From the NCBI GenBank assembly GCA_964352405.1, contig CAYGRY010000025.1, positions 1-33,859 of the forward strand: DNA of 33,859 nt, in the 5' to 3' direction. A program made the translations under genes and the position numbers. Position 1 is the stretch's first letter; each line of letters begins with the position of its first letter. This document shows positions 1 through 7,535 of the stretch, in pieces. The notes under the pieces were generated by a model that had not been told where the DNA came from, ran no database searches, and worked only from the letters and a program-made list of their open reading frames with translations. Origin of the DNA: UBA4207 sp964352405. GTDB taxonomy: Bacteria > Bdellovibrionota > Bacteriovoracia > Bacteriovoracales > Bacteriovoracaceae.

Positions 1-49
1 GGCACGCCCGGATCCCCGCCAAACACCCCGTCGAAACCAGGGCACCCCC
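1..49 (-). ncRNA. ssrA: tmRNA, 5' end only (runs off the window)
   Basis: Read on the minus strand from base 49, the sequence begins with five Gs and then carries GGTTTCGACGGGG. This is the conserved 5' acceptor and D-arm-like segment of bacterial tmRNA. tmRNA rescues stalled ribosomes together with SmpB, whose gene lies at 18837-19286 in this window. The segment is very GC-rich compared with its surroundings, as expected for a structured RNA. Only about 49 nt are present, so the tag reading frame and the 3' CCA end cannot be seen. The 5' end is placed by the family pattern; RNase P would process it from a longer leader. Confidence 0.83.
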
Positions 50-112
50 AATTAAAACGAGCTTGCGAGAAACGTAAGCAGTCGGGATTTTAACATGTTA
101 TTAGGCATTTAG

Positions 113-133
113 CACGCTCAATGTTCGAGCGTG
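113..133 (-). terminator. Inverted repeat downstream of yjdM (possible weak terminator)
   Basis: A perfect 7-bp stem (CACGCTC and GAGCGTG) with a 7-nt loop lies downstream of the yjdM stop and upstream of the tmRNA on the same strand. No T-run follows, so intrinsic termination is uncertain. A second, imperfect inverted repeat at 61-79 lies in the presumed tmRNA leader. No protein-coding gene is seen in 50-168. Confidence 0.3.
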
Positions 134-168
134 ATTTCGACTGATTAGGCCAAATAATGGCTATTATC

Positions 169-519
169 CTAATCCTTTCTTACGACTGAACATTTTAGAT
201 AAACAGATCCATGGCCATCGATTTTACAAGAGATATCGTGATCATTGACGGGTTCATCTAGTAATCGAATACCCTTAACTTTTGTACCTGATTTAATAGT
301 ACTGCCACCGACTTTAAGATCTTTGACGACTCGAACAGTATCACCTGATTGAAGTTGAACACCGTTAGCATCTAGAAATTTTTCAACTGGCTTAGCTTCT
401 TCACTTGCCACTGCCTCTTCACTCCATTCATGCGAGCATTCTGGACAAACCCATAAACTTTGATCTTTATAACCGTAGGGTGATTTACATTTGGGGCAGC
501 TTTTTGATTCATCTGACAT
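169..519 (-). CDS. yjdM: YjdM/PhnA-family zinc-ribbon protein
   Basis: This 116-aa protein matches the small YjdM (formerly PhnA) family, which is usually about 110 aa. An N-terminal zinc ribbon is formed by Cys8, Cys11, Cys25 and Cys28 (CPKC and CPEC, then SHEW). The C-terminal half is the KOW/SH3-like domain with the family phrases DANG, GDTVRVVKDLKV, IKSGTKVKGIRL and CKIDGHG. The family was named for alkylphosphonate utilisation in E. coli, but its role is not settled and no phn genes are present here. AAGGA lies about 7 nt before the ATG. It is the only coding gene between the tmRNA and the divergent secreted-protein gene. Confidence 0.93.
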   Translation of the reverse strand: MSDESKSCPKCKSPYGYKDQSLWVCPECSHEWSEEAVASEEAKPVEKFLDANGVQLQSGDTVRVVKDLKVGGSTIKSGTKVKGIRLLDEPVNDHDISCKIDGHGSVYLKCSVVRKD

Positions 520-687
520 TGGTAGTCCTTTATATATTTATCCTGAAATTTTAGCATTAAATTGATAAATCATTGAATAATTACTGAATTCAAAAATATC
601 CTTAAGTCTAAACTAGTAATTTTTACAACCCTACCATACAAAGCAGGGTCGGTTCGATAGATTCTTAAAAAATACTTGGGGGATCAA

Positions 688-1197
688 ATGAAGTCATTAC
701 TATTAGGTGTGGCGCTTTTCATAAGTGCAAACAGCTTTGCTGATTCAATCATCAGTCGAAATACCGCAGAAATTTGTAAGCTTGCAGTTACCTGTGAAAA
801 CTTTCAAACTGAAAGTTCAAGCGTTAAAGAGATGATCAAAGAGTATTATCTTGAGGTAGACGGCGAAGAATTGACCGATGAATATTTTGATGGTTCTAAC
901 TCTAACTCACCTGATATCGATGATGTTGTTTGGGGCACGTTCTCTATGAAGCAAGCACTTGATTTTGTGTCTTCTCACGGCGATGAAGATTTCGCTTCAG
1001 AGGAAACACCAAGTAAAGCTGAGCTTTATAAAATTAATGGTCATATTTTAAATATGCGCGCAACAGGGGTTGAGTTTGGCTTTACGTCTAACACTGGTGG
1101 AAATGTTTGTGGTGTTTCATTTCCAGGGCTTTTGATTATTGATACAGAAACTAAAACAATCTACGACGTCACATTGTTCGGCTATCCTGAGTGTTAA
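688..1197 (+). CDS. Secreted protein of unknown function
   Basis: A 169-aa protein with a clear Sec signal peptide (Met-Lys, a hydrophobic core, then NSFADS), so the mature protein is probably periplasmic or exported. I prefer the ATG at 688 to a TTG 12 nt upstream, because the G-rich ribosome site GGGGGA (678-683) is correctly spaced for 688 and would lie inside the longer frame. The mature part is acidic, with several Cys (CKLAVTC near the N-terminus, NVCG and a terminal EC), which suggests disulfides. I recognise no family. It is a single-gene unit ending in a hairpin terminator. The 12 nt before its start are shared with the secreted-protein gene at 20754-21362. Confidence 0.8.
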   Translation: MKSLLLGVALFISANSFADSIISRNTAEICKLAVTCENFQTESSSVKEMIKEYYLEVDGEELTDEYFDGSNSNSPDIDDVVWGTFSMKQALDFVSSHGDEDFASEETPSKAELYKINGHILNMRATGVEFGFTSNTGGNVCGVSFPGLLIIDTETKTIYDVTLFGYPEC

Positions 1198-1213
1198 TCT
1201 AAAATAATAAAAG

Positions 1214-1240
1214 CCTCTCGAAGGAGAGGTTTATTTATAT
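1214..1240 (+). terminator. Rho-independent terminator
   Basis: A perfect 6-bp stem (CCTCTC, GAAG loop, GAGAGG) is followed by a T-rich tail (TTTATTTATAT), 16 nt after the stop of the 688-1197 gene. An A-rich stretch precedes the stem. Confidence 0.8.
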
Positions 1241-1313
1241 TCTTAATAAGCTAAATATCTGAAAATAGGTAGGCATTGTTCGTCTTTATTCATAGTATTT
1301 TGATTCTAAAAGC

Positions 1314-1341
1314 TCAACTCTTTCACTCACTTTCCCGATAA
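1314..1341 (+). promoter_or_regulatory. Sigma-28 (FliA)-like promoter candidate
   Basis: TCAACTCT, 12 nt, then CCCGATAA. The second box matches the FliA -10 consensus GCCGATAA at 7 of 8 positions. The first box matches TAAAGTTT at 5 of 8, and the spacer is one base longer than usual. The -10-like box ends 6 nt before the ATG at 1348, which would give a leaderless transcript. The same arrangement occurs before nrnA (30886-30913). Confidence 0.4.
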
Positions 1342-1347
1342 ATAGCT

Positions 1348-3051
1348 ATGAAATGTTGGCTTTTTCTGTTCATTTACAGTGGTCTTTGTTGGGCACAATC
1401 AAGCATTGAAGTGACTTTATTTGATGGAACTTCACTAGATTGTAGTCAATCAACTTCTATTCCCGCCGCTTGTGTTAGTCCGGACGGATCAAGGTATCTA
1501 GTTCAAGCGAATGAATCCTTTGCTCATGCTATTAGCCTAAGTCCAAGTGGAGATATAAATACCTTCGTCGGTCTTAAGGAGGTCAAGTCGCAGGGCCAGG
1601 TTATTTTCGCCAGCATCCCTTTTCCTGGAATGGGTGGATACGGACCTGGATTTCCAGGATCAGGATCGGGGCCGATGCCAGCGCCTCGATCGACTCATCG
1701 ATCAGATCTCATGAATTATATAAGTGCAGTTGGAAGCTTGAAGTATATGGATCATGGGATGTCAGACCTTGAAGCCCTAAAGTTACTACAAGAAATGCGC
1801 GAATTATCTCAAACCCGATTGGAAATTGCTGAAAAGAATGTAAATCCACCAAAGATAGAAATTGAAATGGAAGGTGATAAAAAATCAACCTGTGAAAAAG
1901 TTAAAGCCAATGGTGATTTAACCTGTCCGATCTACCGCTGTGCTGATCCTCAAAATAGTTTTTATATCGATAACCAGTTTGGTCAGGCAACGCTGATGAT
2001 TTTGAATGATTCGAATCAAATTCAAAAAAATGAATCAGTAAACCTTGTTTGGAACACAGAGAATCGAGATAAGCCAATCATGGAATACTTCCAATATACA
2101 CCGGTCATGGGTGGCGGTATGATGGCAGGTTTAGGTAGTTACGCTGCTCCATCTGAAGAAAGTATAAACACACAAAGAATCAGACAACTACAAATATCGA
2201 GACAACGACCCACAATCCAAACTCAACAACCGCAACTTCTAAGTCACTTTAGCAATCCAGAGTATCGCTCTGTTATTTCTGGAATGACCTCAAGCTGTGA
2301 TCCTAATGAGGTCGCTTCATTAGTTAGTGGAATCAACTCCATGAGACAAAGTATAGCCGATGCTGAAATGGTACAAATCGTAGAAGTTACAAATAATATT
2401 TTAACTTCCAGGCTTATAAACCCAGAAGCGATACCTGAAAATTCTTGTCGTGATGGTGATACGTGGTATCGAGATGATAGCTTTGTTTTTTCTCGTGAGC
2501 TTTTAGCGCAAAATACTCCTATGACAATCGATCTAGCCACAGCGAGACGACTCTTTAATGAAGCTCGTGCTATGGATGATATCGCTTGGGATTATAAAGC
2601 TGATGGTTGTTACGCTAGAGCACATCTCATGGCCAGACGTTTTGAAGAGCAAGGAATTGAAGTGGACAAAGTTTGGATTAAAGGGGACCTCAAAGTTCCT
2701 GAAGCTGAAGTCAATTGGAATTTTCATGTCGCTCCTATTGTTTATGTTGAAGACGCCAACGGGAATGTTCAAAAGATGGTCATAGATCCCTCCCTTATGG
2801 ATGGACCTGTCTCTGTCGATCAATGGTCAGAAAAAATGCAAAAAGGTGTGATTGGTGAAACGATTGAAACTCAATACCCTTTTCCAGAAAATGTTCTTAG
2901 ACTTGAGCGCACAGCAATAGCTTTTTCAAATAGCGATCCATACCTGCCTTACGATCAAATCACTATGAGCGAAGAAGAAAAAATGACTCAGTCTAATGAA
3001 ACTATGGTTCGCTATCTAGGATTTACTGAACCGGTAGGATTTAGCCCATGA
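1348..3051 (+). CDS. Secreted protein-glutaminase-like deamidase with long N-terminal region
   Basis: A 567-aa exported protein with a signal peptide ending near CWAQ. The C-terminal part (about 395-510) matches protein-glutaminase, a papain/transglutaminase-fold enzyme that deamidates glutamine side chains in proteins. GCYARAH holds Cys421, NFHVAP holds His460, and MVIDPSL holds Asp480, followed by PVSVDQW. The Cys-His and His-Asp distances (39 and 20 residues) are close to those I recall for the Chryseobacterium enzyme. Family enzymes are made with an inhibitory pro-region; here about 370 residues precede the core. They include a Gly/Pro/Met-rich stretch (92-112) and several Cys. Whether this is a propeptide or an extra domain is unknown. 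No Shine-Dalgarno is visible. The stop overlaps the next start (ATGA). Confidence 0.78.
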   Translation: MKCWLFLFIYSGLCWAQSSIEVTLFDGTSLDCSQSTSIPAACVSPDGSRYLVQANESFAHAISLSPSGDINTFVGLKEVKSQGQVIFASIPFPGMGGYGPGFPGSGSGPMPAPRSTHRSDLMNYISAVGSLKYMDHGMSDLEALKLLQEMRELSQTRLEIAEKNVNPPKIEIEMEGDKKSTCEKVKANGDLTCPIYRCADPQNSFYIDNQFGQATLMILNDSNQIQKNESVNLVWNTENRDKPIMEYFQYTPVMGGGMMAGLGSYAAPSEESINTQRIRQLQISRQRPTIQTQQPQLLSHFSNPEYRSVISGMTSSCDPNEVASLVSGINSMRQSIADAEMVQIVEVTNNILTSRLINPEAIPENSCRDGDTWYRDDSFVFSRELLAQNTPMTIDLATARRLFNEARAMDDIAWDYKADGCYARAHLMARRFEEQGIEVDKVWIKGDLKVPEAEVNWNFHVAPIVYVEDANGNVQKMVIDPSLMDGPVSVDQWSEKMQKGVIGETIETQYPFPENVLRLERTAIAFSNSDPYLPYDQITMSEEEKMTQSNETMVRYLGFTEPVGFSP

Positions 3052-3320
3052 AGTTGATCATCTTACTCCTATGCATCTGTTCAAGCGCCTGGGCCAAACC
3101 TGTGTCAGAACCTATGACTGTGGTCAAAATGAATTGGTCGATTGAAAAGAAAATGTATCGCCTAACCATGCTAAAACACGCTGCTGTCTACTGGGCTCCT
3201 AAAAAACTTGAAGCCTGCCTTTTACTGTCTATGAATACTCAAACAGATGCTATTCTAAGTTTTGAGACCAAAACGATGCAATTATCTGATTGTAAAAAAA
3301 TAGAATCTTCCACTAAATAG
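3048..3320 (+). CDS. Small secreted protein, co-translated with the glutaminase-like gene
   Basis: A 90-aa protein with a typical signal peptide (MKLIILLLCICSSAWA) and about 74 mature residues. Two mature Cys (57 and 82) could form one disulfide. Its ATG overlaps the TGA of the glutaminase-like gene, so translation is very likely coupled and the two proteins exported together. I recognise no family. A natural guess is an inhibitor, chaperone or partner of the enzyme, but nothing in its sequence shows this. Its 3' end overlaps the convergent gene 3313-3762 by 8 bp. Confidence 0.75.
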   Translation: MKLIILLLCICSSAWAKPVSEPMTVVKMNWSIEKKMYRLTMLKHAAVYWAPKKLEACLLLSMNTQTDAILSFETKTMQLSDCKKIESSTK

Positions 3321-3762
3321 AAAGAACCTGATCCACAAAATCTGAAATATTTTGATCGCTAATTCCTAAGCCTTGGCAACTCGAACAAGAAAGTTGGGCT
3401 TCAAAACGACGGGTTAACGCCAGAGCATTTTCTTGCTTAGGCTCTTGAGTTTCTACAAACGCCCACAAAGCTTTAGACAAGACTTTTTCAATGGACGTAG
3501 CAGAGGTTAGATCTTCTAGGCGCTTAGGCAAGAAAGCAATCACGGGACCCTTAGACGGGATATCGTAAATTAAAGTCACCTCATCTGAATGTAATCTACT
3601 TTCAAAATTCGGCGGCGTTTCTAAGTACCCTTTACTATAAAGAAGGATCAAATACTGAGCTGCCCGAACACCCGGTGTTGAAATAAGGAACTTCTCCCCT
3701 TTTATAATTGGCCAAGGGTAAATAAAGCGACCATCTGGGGTCATACGCATTTCTTTTGTCAT
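3313..3762 (-). CDS. Conserved-looking cytoplasmic protein, unknown function
   Basis: 149 aa with no signal peptide or membrane segment. It begins with a short motif around PDGRFIYPWP. Near the C-terminus is SCSSCQG, a CxxC pair that could bind metal or be redox-active. I recognise no family. No Shine-Dalgarno precedes the ATG. Instead a TAAAAT box lies 6 nt upstream, which suggests a leaderless mRNA. The gene stands alone between two plus-strand units, and its stop lies inside the end of the 3048-3320 gene. Confidence 0.65.
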   Translation of the reverse strand: MTKEMRMTPDGRFIYPWPIIKGEKFLISTPGVRAAQYLILLYSKGYLETPPNFESRLHSDEVTLIYDIPSKGPVIAFLPKRLEDLTSATSIEKVLSKALWAFVETQEPKQENALALTRRFEAQLSCSSCQGLGISDQNISDFVDQVLSI

Positions 3763-3768
3763 GGAGAA

Positions 3769-3796
3769 ATTTTACCAAAGAAAGTTCAAGCCTCAA
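3769..3796 (-). promoter_or_regulatory. Promoter candidate for the 3313-3762 gene
   Basis: On the minus strand TTGAGG (3796-3791), 16 nt, then TAAAAT (3774-3769), ending 6 nt before the ATG. The boxes match sigma-70 consensus at 4 of 6 and 5 of 6 positions. Transcription would start at or next to the start codon. Confidence 0.4.
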
Positions 3797-3875
3797 AATT
3801 TAACTTGCTTGTTTTAGCCAAAAGAGTAAATTCATGGATACAAGCTAGCTGGTTGGTTTGAAGGACTTTGTTTCC

Positions 3876-4880
3876 ATGAAGATTTTGATCATTTTTAATG
3901 ATGATACTCTGACCACAGATCTTTCGGATAGCTCCGTCGTTTGTTATGAATCCAGAAAAAGCATTGAAACTGTTGCCCTCCATGTCGCCACAGCTTTAAA
4001 AAAAATCGATGACAACTACGACATCACGATCTCTCCGATTAAATCTGTTATAGAGATTGAAGATGCTGCCAATCTTTATCAACCAAGTCTTATCTTTAAT
4101 TTATGTGAATCAATTGATGGTGATGCTGCTAATGAAATTGCCGTTGTCGAAAAACTTGAAAGCTTAAAAATTCCTTTTACTGGTAACAGCTCACAGGCAT
4201 TAAGCTTCGCGCTTGATAAATTTTTATGTAATCAAAGATTAGCAGAAGCTGATATTGCTGTTCCTCATTCTTTTATGCTTGAGTCGATTCAAGACTTAGA
4301 CAAGGTCGTACTAGAGCACCATAAATATATTATTAAACCTAATAACGAAGATGGCTCCACTGGAATTGACGAATCAAGTGTGATTGAGAATATCGATGAA
4401 CTTCGAGTTAAGGTTGAATCTCTTTTTAAAGAATCAAATCGAAGACTAATAGTGCAAGAATTTATTGAAGGGCGCGAGATTAACTTTGCCTTCATAGGCC
4501 AAAAAGAAAATCTTCATTGGTGTACCAGTGAAATTATTTTCGATCCGACCATTACAGCAAAACATAATATTCTTTGTTACGCTTCAAAATGGTCGCCTGA
4601 ATCGGATCACTTTAAGCGTTCTACATCCAAGCCAGTTATTTTAAGTGAAGAACTTAAATTAAGATTAAATCATAGCGTCGCTATGGCGGCAAAAGTTTTA
4701 GATATGACTAGTTATGGTCGAGTCGACTTTAAAGTTGATGAGCAAAATAGACCTTATATTATTGATGTGAATCCAAATTGTGATCTTGATCCAGGTGCAG
4801 GCATGACCTTGGCTAACCTTTTTGTTGGCCTTAGCTACGAGCAACTGGTTAAGAGCATTGTTTTAAAAGCGATGGAATAA
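3876..4880 (+). CDS. D-Ala-D-Ala-ligase-like ATP-grasp ligase
   Basis: A 334-aa ATP-grasp enzyme of the Ddl-like group, which joins a carboxylate to an amine through an acyl-phosphate. I chose the ATG at 3876 over an upstream TTG (3858) because AAGGA sits 10 nt before it and MKILIIFND is a typical start. Visible family elements are a central NLCES segment, YIIKPNNEDGSTGI (ATP-binding loop), VQEFIEGREINFAFIG, and the C-terminal metal site RVDFKVDEQNRPYIIDVNPN followed by DLDPGAGM. This ending is typical of Ddl relatives that are not cell-wall enzymes. No mur or other peptidoglycan genes are nearby. Instead it leads an operon with a GNAT (1-bp gap) and a GNAT-HDAC fusion, which suggests making or conjugating an unknown amino compound or peptide. 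Confidence 0.85.
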   Translation: MKILIIFNDDTLTTDLSDSSVVCYESRKSIETVALHVATALKKIDDNYDITISPIKSVIEIEDAANLYQPSLIFNLCESIDGDAANEIAVVEKLESLKIPFTGNSSQALSFALDKFLCNQRLAEADIAVPHSFMLESIQDLDKVVLEHHKYIIKPNNEDGSTGIDESSVIENIDELRVKVESLFKESNRRLIVQEFIEGREINFAFIGQKENLHWCTSEIIFDPTITAKHNILCYASKWSPESDHFKRSTSKPVILSEELKLRLNHSVAMAAKVLDMTSYGRVDFKVDEQNRPYIIDVNPNCDLDPGAGMTLANLFVGLSYEQLVKSIVLKAME

Positions 4881-4881
4881 A

Positions 4882-5361
4882 ATGAAGCTCAGAGCCCTCA
4901 AAAATTCTGATGAATCTTTAATGCAAACTCTTTTGCATGATATCGAACTTTTTAACCAAGAAGAAATTGATGTGGTCAATGAGCTGCTCGGCGTTTACCT
5001 GCATCAAGCCGATCAAAAAGATTATCATTTTTTTGGTCATGAAAATGAACATGGCGCTTTAGTTTCTTTTATTTGTTTTGGCCCAACTCCTATGACTAAA
5101 AACACTTTCGATTTGTACTGGATTGGTACTCATCCCCAAATGCGAGGAAAAGGCTTGGCCGTAAAGCTGATCGATCATATGAAGCAATCAATGATTGAGG
5201 CACAAGCTAAACTGATACGAGTTGAGACTTCTTCTAAAGAGCTCTACGCTAGTACTCAAGCCTTTTATGATCGCTTAAATTTTATCGAAACAGCCCGAAT
5301 TAAAGACTTTTATCATGATGGGGATGATCTCATTACCTATATCATGAGAGTGGAAAAATAA
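4882..5361 (+). CDS. GNAT-family N-acetyltransferase
   Basis: 159 aa, one GNAT domain. The acetyl-CoA pyrophosphate-binding motif A is HPQMRGKGLAVKLIDHM, with the classic QxRGxGxA pattern. It is followed by an RVETSS strand and an AFYDRLNF helix typical of motif B. The substrate is unknown. The gene is the middle member of the operon, 1 bp after the ATP-grasp gene and immediately before the GNAT-HDAC gene. The likely substrate is therefore the product or precursor of the ligase; this is inference from context. Confidence 0.88.
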   Translation: MKLRALKNSDESLMQTLLHDIELFNQEEIDVVNELLGVYLHQADQKDYHFFGHENEHGALVSFICFGPTPMTKNTFDLYWIGTHPQMRGKGLAVKLIDHMKQSMIEAQAKLIRVETSSKELYASTQAFYDRLNFIETARIKDFYHDGDDLITYIMRVEK

Positions 5362-7089
5362 ATGTTTAGTATTAGACGTATTCACGATTACCAACTTCCC
5401 ATTGATCAAGCAGCCATTAAAGAAATTCAAATCATCTTGAAAAAACAATTCCCACTGATGGCGCAAGAAGATATTGATGATCTTCCCAAAAAATTAATCG
5501 ACCCACTTAAGTATCAACTTCGTACAACAATTCTAGTTGCTGAAACGGAACGAAATAAGATTAAAGGCTTTGCCATTTTACAGCATGCGCCTGATCTTAA
5601 TTTTAGCTACCTTGATTTTATTTCTATCGCGCCTGAGGTGACTCGTGGTGGTGTAGGCTCTGCTCTTTACTTACGTGTTCAAGAAGAAGCACAACTTTTA
5701 AATTCCGTTGGTATCTTTATGGAATGTCTTCCTGATGTGCTAGAGCTTTGTAAAGAAGAGAAGTTTTTAAAAGAAAATAAAGCGAGACTACGCTTTTATG
5801 AACAATTTGATGTTTACCCAATTATCAATACCAAGTATGAAACGCCGGTTAAACCGGAAGATGATTGTCCTCCCTATTTAGTGTTTGATGGTCTTGGTAA
5901 GAAAGATGTACTAACGAGAAAAGCCGCAAAGAAAATTGTGAAGGCCATCCTCAATAGAAAATATGAACAAACCTGCTCGCCTGAGTATGTTGAAATGGTT
6001 GTTCAATCCTTTAAAGATGATCCTGTAAGACTCAGAGCCCCTATCTATAAAACAACCAAGCCAAGTGTTGACCAAAGTATTATTTTAAAGGATCAACAAA
6101 TAGCACTGTTTGTTAATGAGAAGCACGATATCCATCACGTCAGATCTAAAGGCTACGTTGAATCTCCTGTGCGTGTGAAATCTATCTTAAAAGGTATTAG
6201 CAAGCTCGGCTTTTTTGACACGCGTGAGATTAAGTCTTTTCCAGATAAACTTATTAAAGAAGTTCACGATGTAGACTTTGTTGATTATTTAAAAAATGTT
6301 TGTGCCAATTTAGCAGAGAAAGATTCTATCTACCCATACGTCTTTCCGATTCGAAATCAAACTCGCCCACCAAAAGATATGGCCATTCGTGCGGGTTATT
6401 ATTGCCTTGATACCTTTACCCCACTTAACAAGAATGCTTACCTGGCAGCTCGTGCAGCAGTAGACTGCACGCTAAGCGCAGCTGAATCCTTACTTAATGG
6501 TCAACGACTTGCTTATTCATTAGTTCGACCACCTGGTCATCACGCTGAACATCGTGCCTTTGGTGGCTTTTGTTATTTTAATAATGGCGCTGTAGCCGCG
6601 AACTATTTATCAAAACATGGAAAAGTTGTTGTGCTTGATATTGATTATCACCATGGCAATGGAACTCAGGATATTTTTTATAAACGAAATGATGTTCTAA
6701 CAGTTTCAATCCACGGCGATCCAAGTTTTGCTTATCCCTACTTTAGTGGATTTAAAGATGAAATTGGTGAAGGCGCTGGTGTTGGCTTTAATTTGAATAT
6801 GCCATTAATCGAAAAATCTTCGGCGAATCACTATTTCACAAATCTAAAAAAAGCCTTAGAAGTTATTAAGGAATTTGATCCTAAATTTGTCATCATCGCC
6901 TTAGGTTTTGATACCGCCAAGAATGATCCAACCGGAACTTGGCCTCTGGCACCTGAAGATTTTGAACGAAATGCTAAAGAGATTGCAAAGCTTAATCGTC
7001 CGACATTAATCGTCCAGGAAGGTGGCTATCTCTCGACTACGTTAGGTCGAAATGCCCACTCATTTTTTAGCGGATTAATGGCGAAATAA
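5362..7089 (+). CDS. GNAT domain fused to histone-deacetylase-family hydrolase
   Basis: 575 aa with two domains. Residues 1 to about 200 look like a GNAT: FISIAPEVTRGGVGSALYLR carries the acetyl-CoA loop around 89-105. Residues about 245-575 are an HDAC/AcuC/acetylpolyamine-amidohydrolase domain. RPPGHHAEH gives the catalytic His393-His394, and VLDIDYHHGNGTQD gives zinc ligands Asp428 and His430. ALGFD gives the third ligand Asp517, and EGGY gives catalytic Tyr556. All key residues are present, so it should be an active Zn amidohydrolase. Joining an acetylating and a deacetylating domain in one chain is notable. It is the last gene of the operon, starts directly after the previous stop, and is followed by a strong terminator. 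Confidence 0.88.
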   Translation: MFSIRRIHDYQLPIDQAAIKEIQIILKKQFPLMAQEDIDDLPKKLIDPLKYQLRTTILVAETERNKIKGFAILQHAPDLNFSYLDFISIAPEVTRGGVGSALYLRVQEEAQLLNSVGIFMECLPDVLELCKEEKFLKENKARLRFYEQFDVYPIINTKYETPVKPEDDCPPYLVFDGLGKKDVLTRKAAKKIVKAILNRKYEQTCSPEYVEMVVQSFKDDPVRLRAPIYKTTKPSVDQSIILKDQQIALFVNEKHDIHHVRSKGYVESPVRVKSILKGISKLGFFDTREIKSFPDKLIKEVHDVDFVDYLKNVCANLAEKDSIYPYVFPIRNQTRPPKDMAIRAGYYCLDTFTPLNKNAYLAARAAVDCTLSAAESLLNGQRLAYSLVRPPGHHAEHRAFGGFCYFNNGAVAANYLSKHGKVVVLDIDYHHGNGTQDIFYKRNDVLTVSIHGDPSFAYPYFSGFKDEIGEGAGVGFNLNMPLIEKSSANHYFTNLKKALEVIKEFDPKFVIIALGFDTAKNDPTGTWPLAPEDFERNAKEIAKLNRPTLIVQEGGYLSTTLGRNAHSFFSGLMAK

Positions 7090-7115
7090 TTGGAGAGGAT
7101 TTGTATCCTCTCCAA
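7090..7115. terminator. Strong bidirectional terminator
   Basis: A perfect 11-bp stem (TTGGAGAGGAT and ATCCTCTCCAA) with a TTGT loop lies between the convergent stops of the GNAT-HDAC gene (7089) and hsp20 (7122). AT-rich tails flank both sides, so it can serve both transcripts. Confidence 0.85.
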
Positions 7116-7121
7116 AAATAA

Positions 7122-7535
7122 TTATTGAACATCAGTCACATTAATATTGATACTCACTGGCTTTGCCTTTTCTTCTTTTGGCACCGTTAGCTCCAAGACT
7201 CCATGAGCATAGTTCGCCGTAATTTTTGAAATATCAACTCTCTCCGGTAGATTAAAGCGGCGCTCAAATCGACCAAAACGTTTTTCACTATAGCCTTTAG
7301 TTTCCTTAGTATTTGTTCTCTCTCCCGAGATCACAAGCTGTCCTTCATGAACATCAACTTTGATGGCGTCTTTAGGAATTCCAGGAACATCGACGGATAA
7401 TAACCAATGACCTTCTTCTTCATGAATATCGACATTGGGCTTCCAAGATTTTTCTAAATTGCGCTCTAGTCCAAAGTCAAACAATGTATTAAATGGGCTT
7501 AGTGCACGGTTTAAGTCTGTCAATTCGTATCTCAT
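7122..7535 (-). CDS. hsp20: Small heat-shock protein, Hsp20/alpha-crystallin family
   Basis: 137 aa, the usual length for bacterial class A sHsps, which hold unfolding proteins in oligomers without using ATP. The alpha-crystallin domain spans about 35-130. It shows PNVDIHEEEGHWLLSVDVPG, the GERTN turn, RRFNLPERVD, and the hallmark A-x-x-x-GVL-x-L-x-VPK (NYAHGVLELTVPK). An IXI-like tail (ISININV) follows. AGGAGG lies 7 nt before the ATG. The upstream mRNA can pair with the start-codon region (see 7530-7593), a familiar mode of control for this family. Confidence 0.95.
   Translation of the reverse strand: MRYELTDLNRALSPFNTLFDFGLERNLEKSWKPNVDIHEEEGHWLLSVDVPGIPKDAIKVDVHEGQLVISGERTNTKETKGYSEKRFGRFERRFNLPERVDISKITANYAHGVLELTVPKEEKAKPVSININVTDVQ

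Noticed and set aside
645..665. GGTTCGAT resembling a tRNA T-loop
   Set aside because: No 5-bp T-stem, anticodon arm or acceptor stem can be formed around it.
2244..2823. Two minus-strand frames of 96-98 codons inside the glutaminase-like gene
   Set aside because: They lie opposite clearly conserved catalytic motifs, have no ribosome sites and no recognisable protein features.
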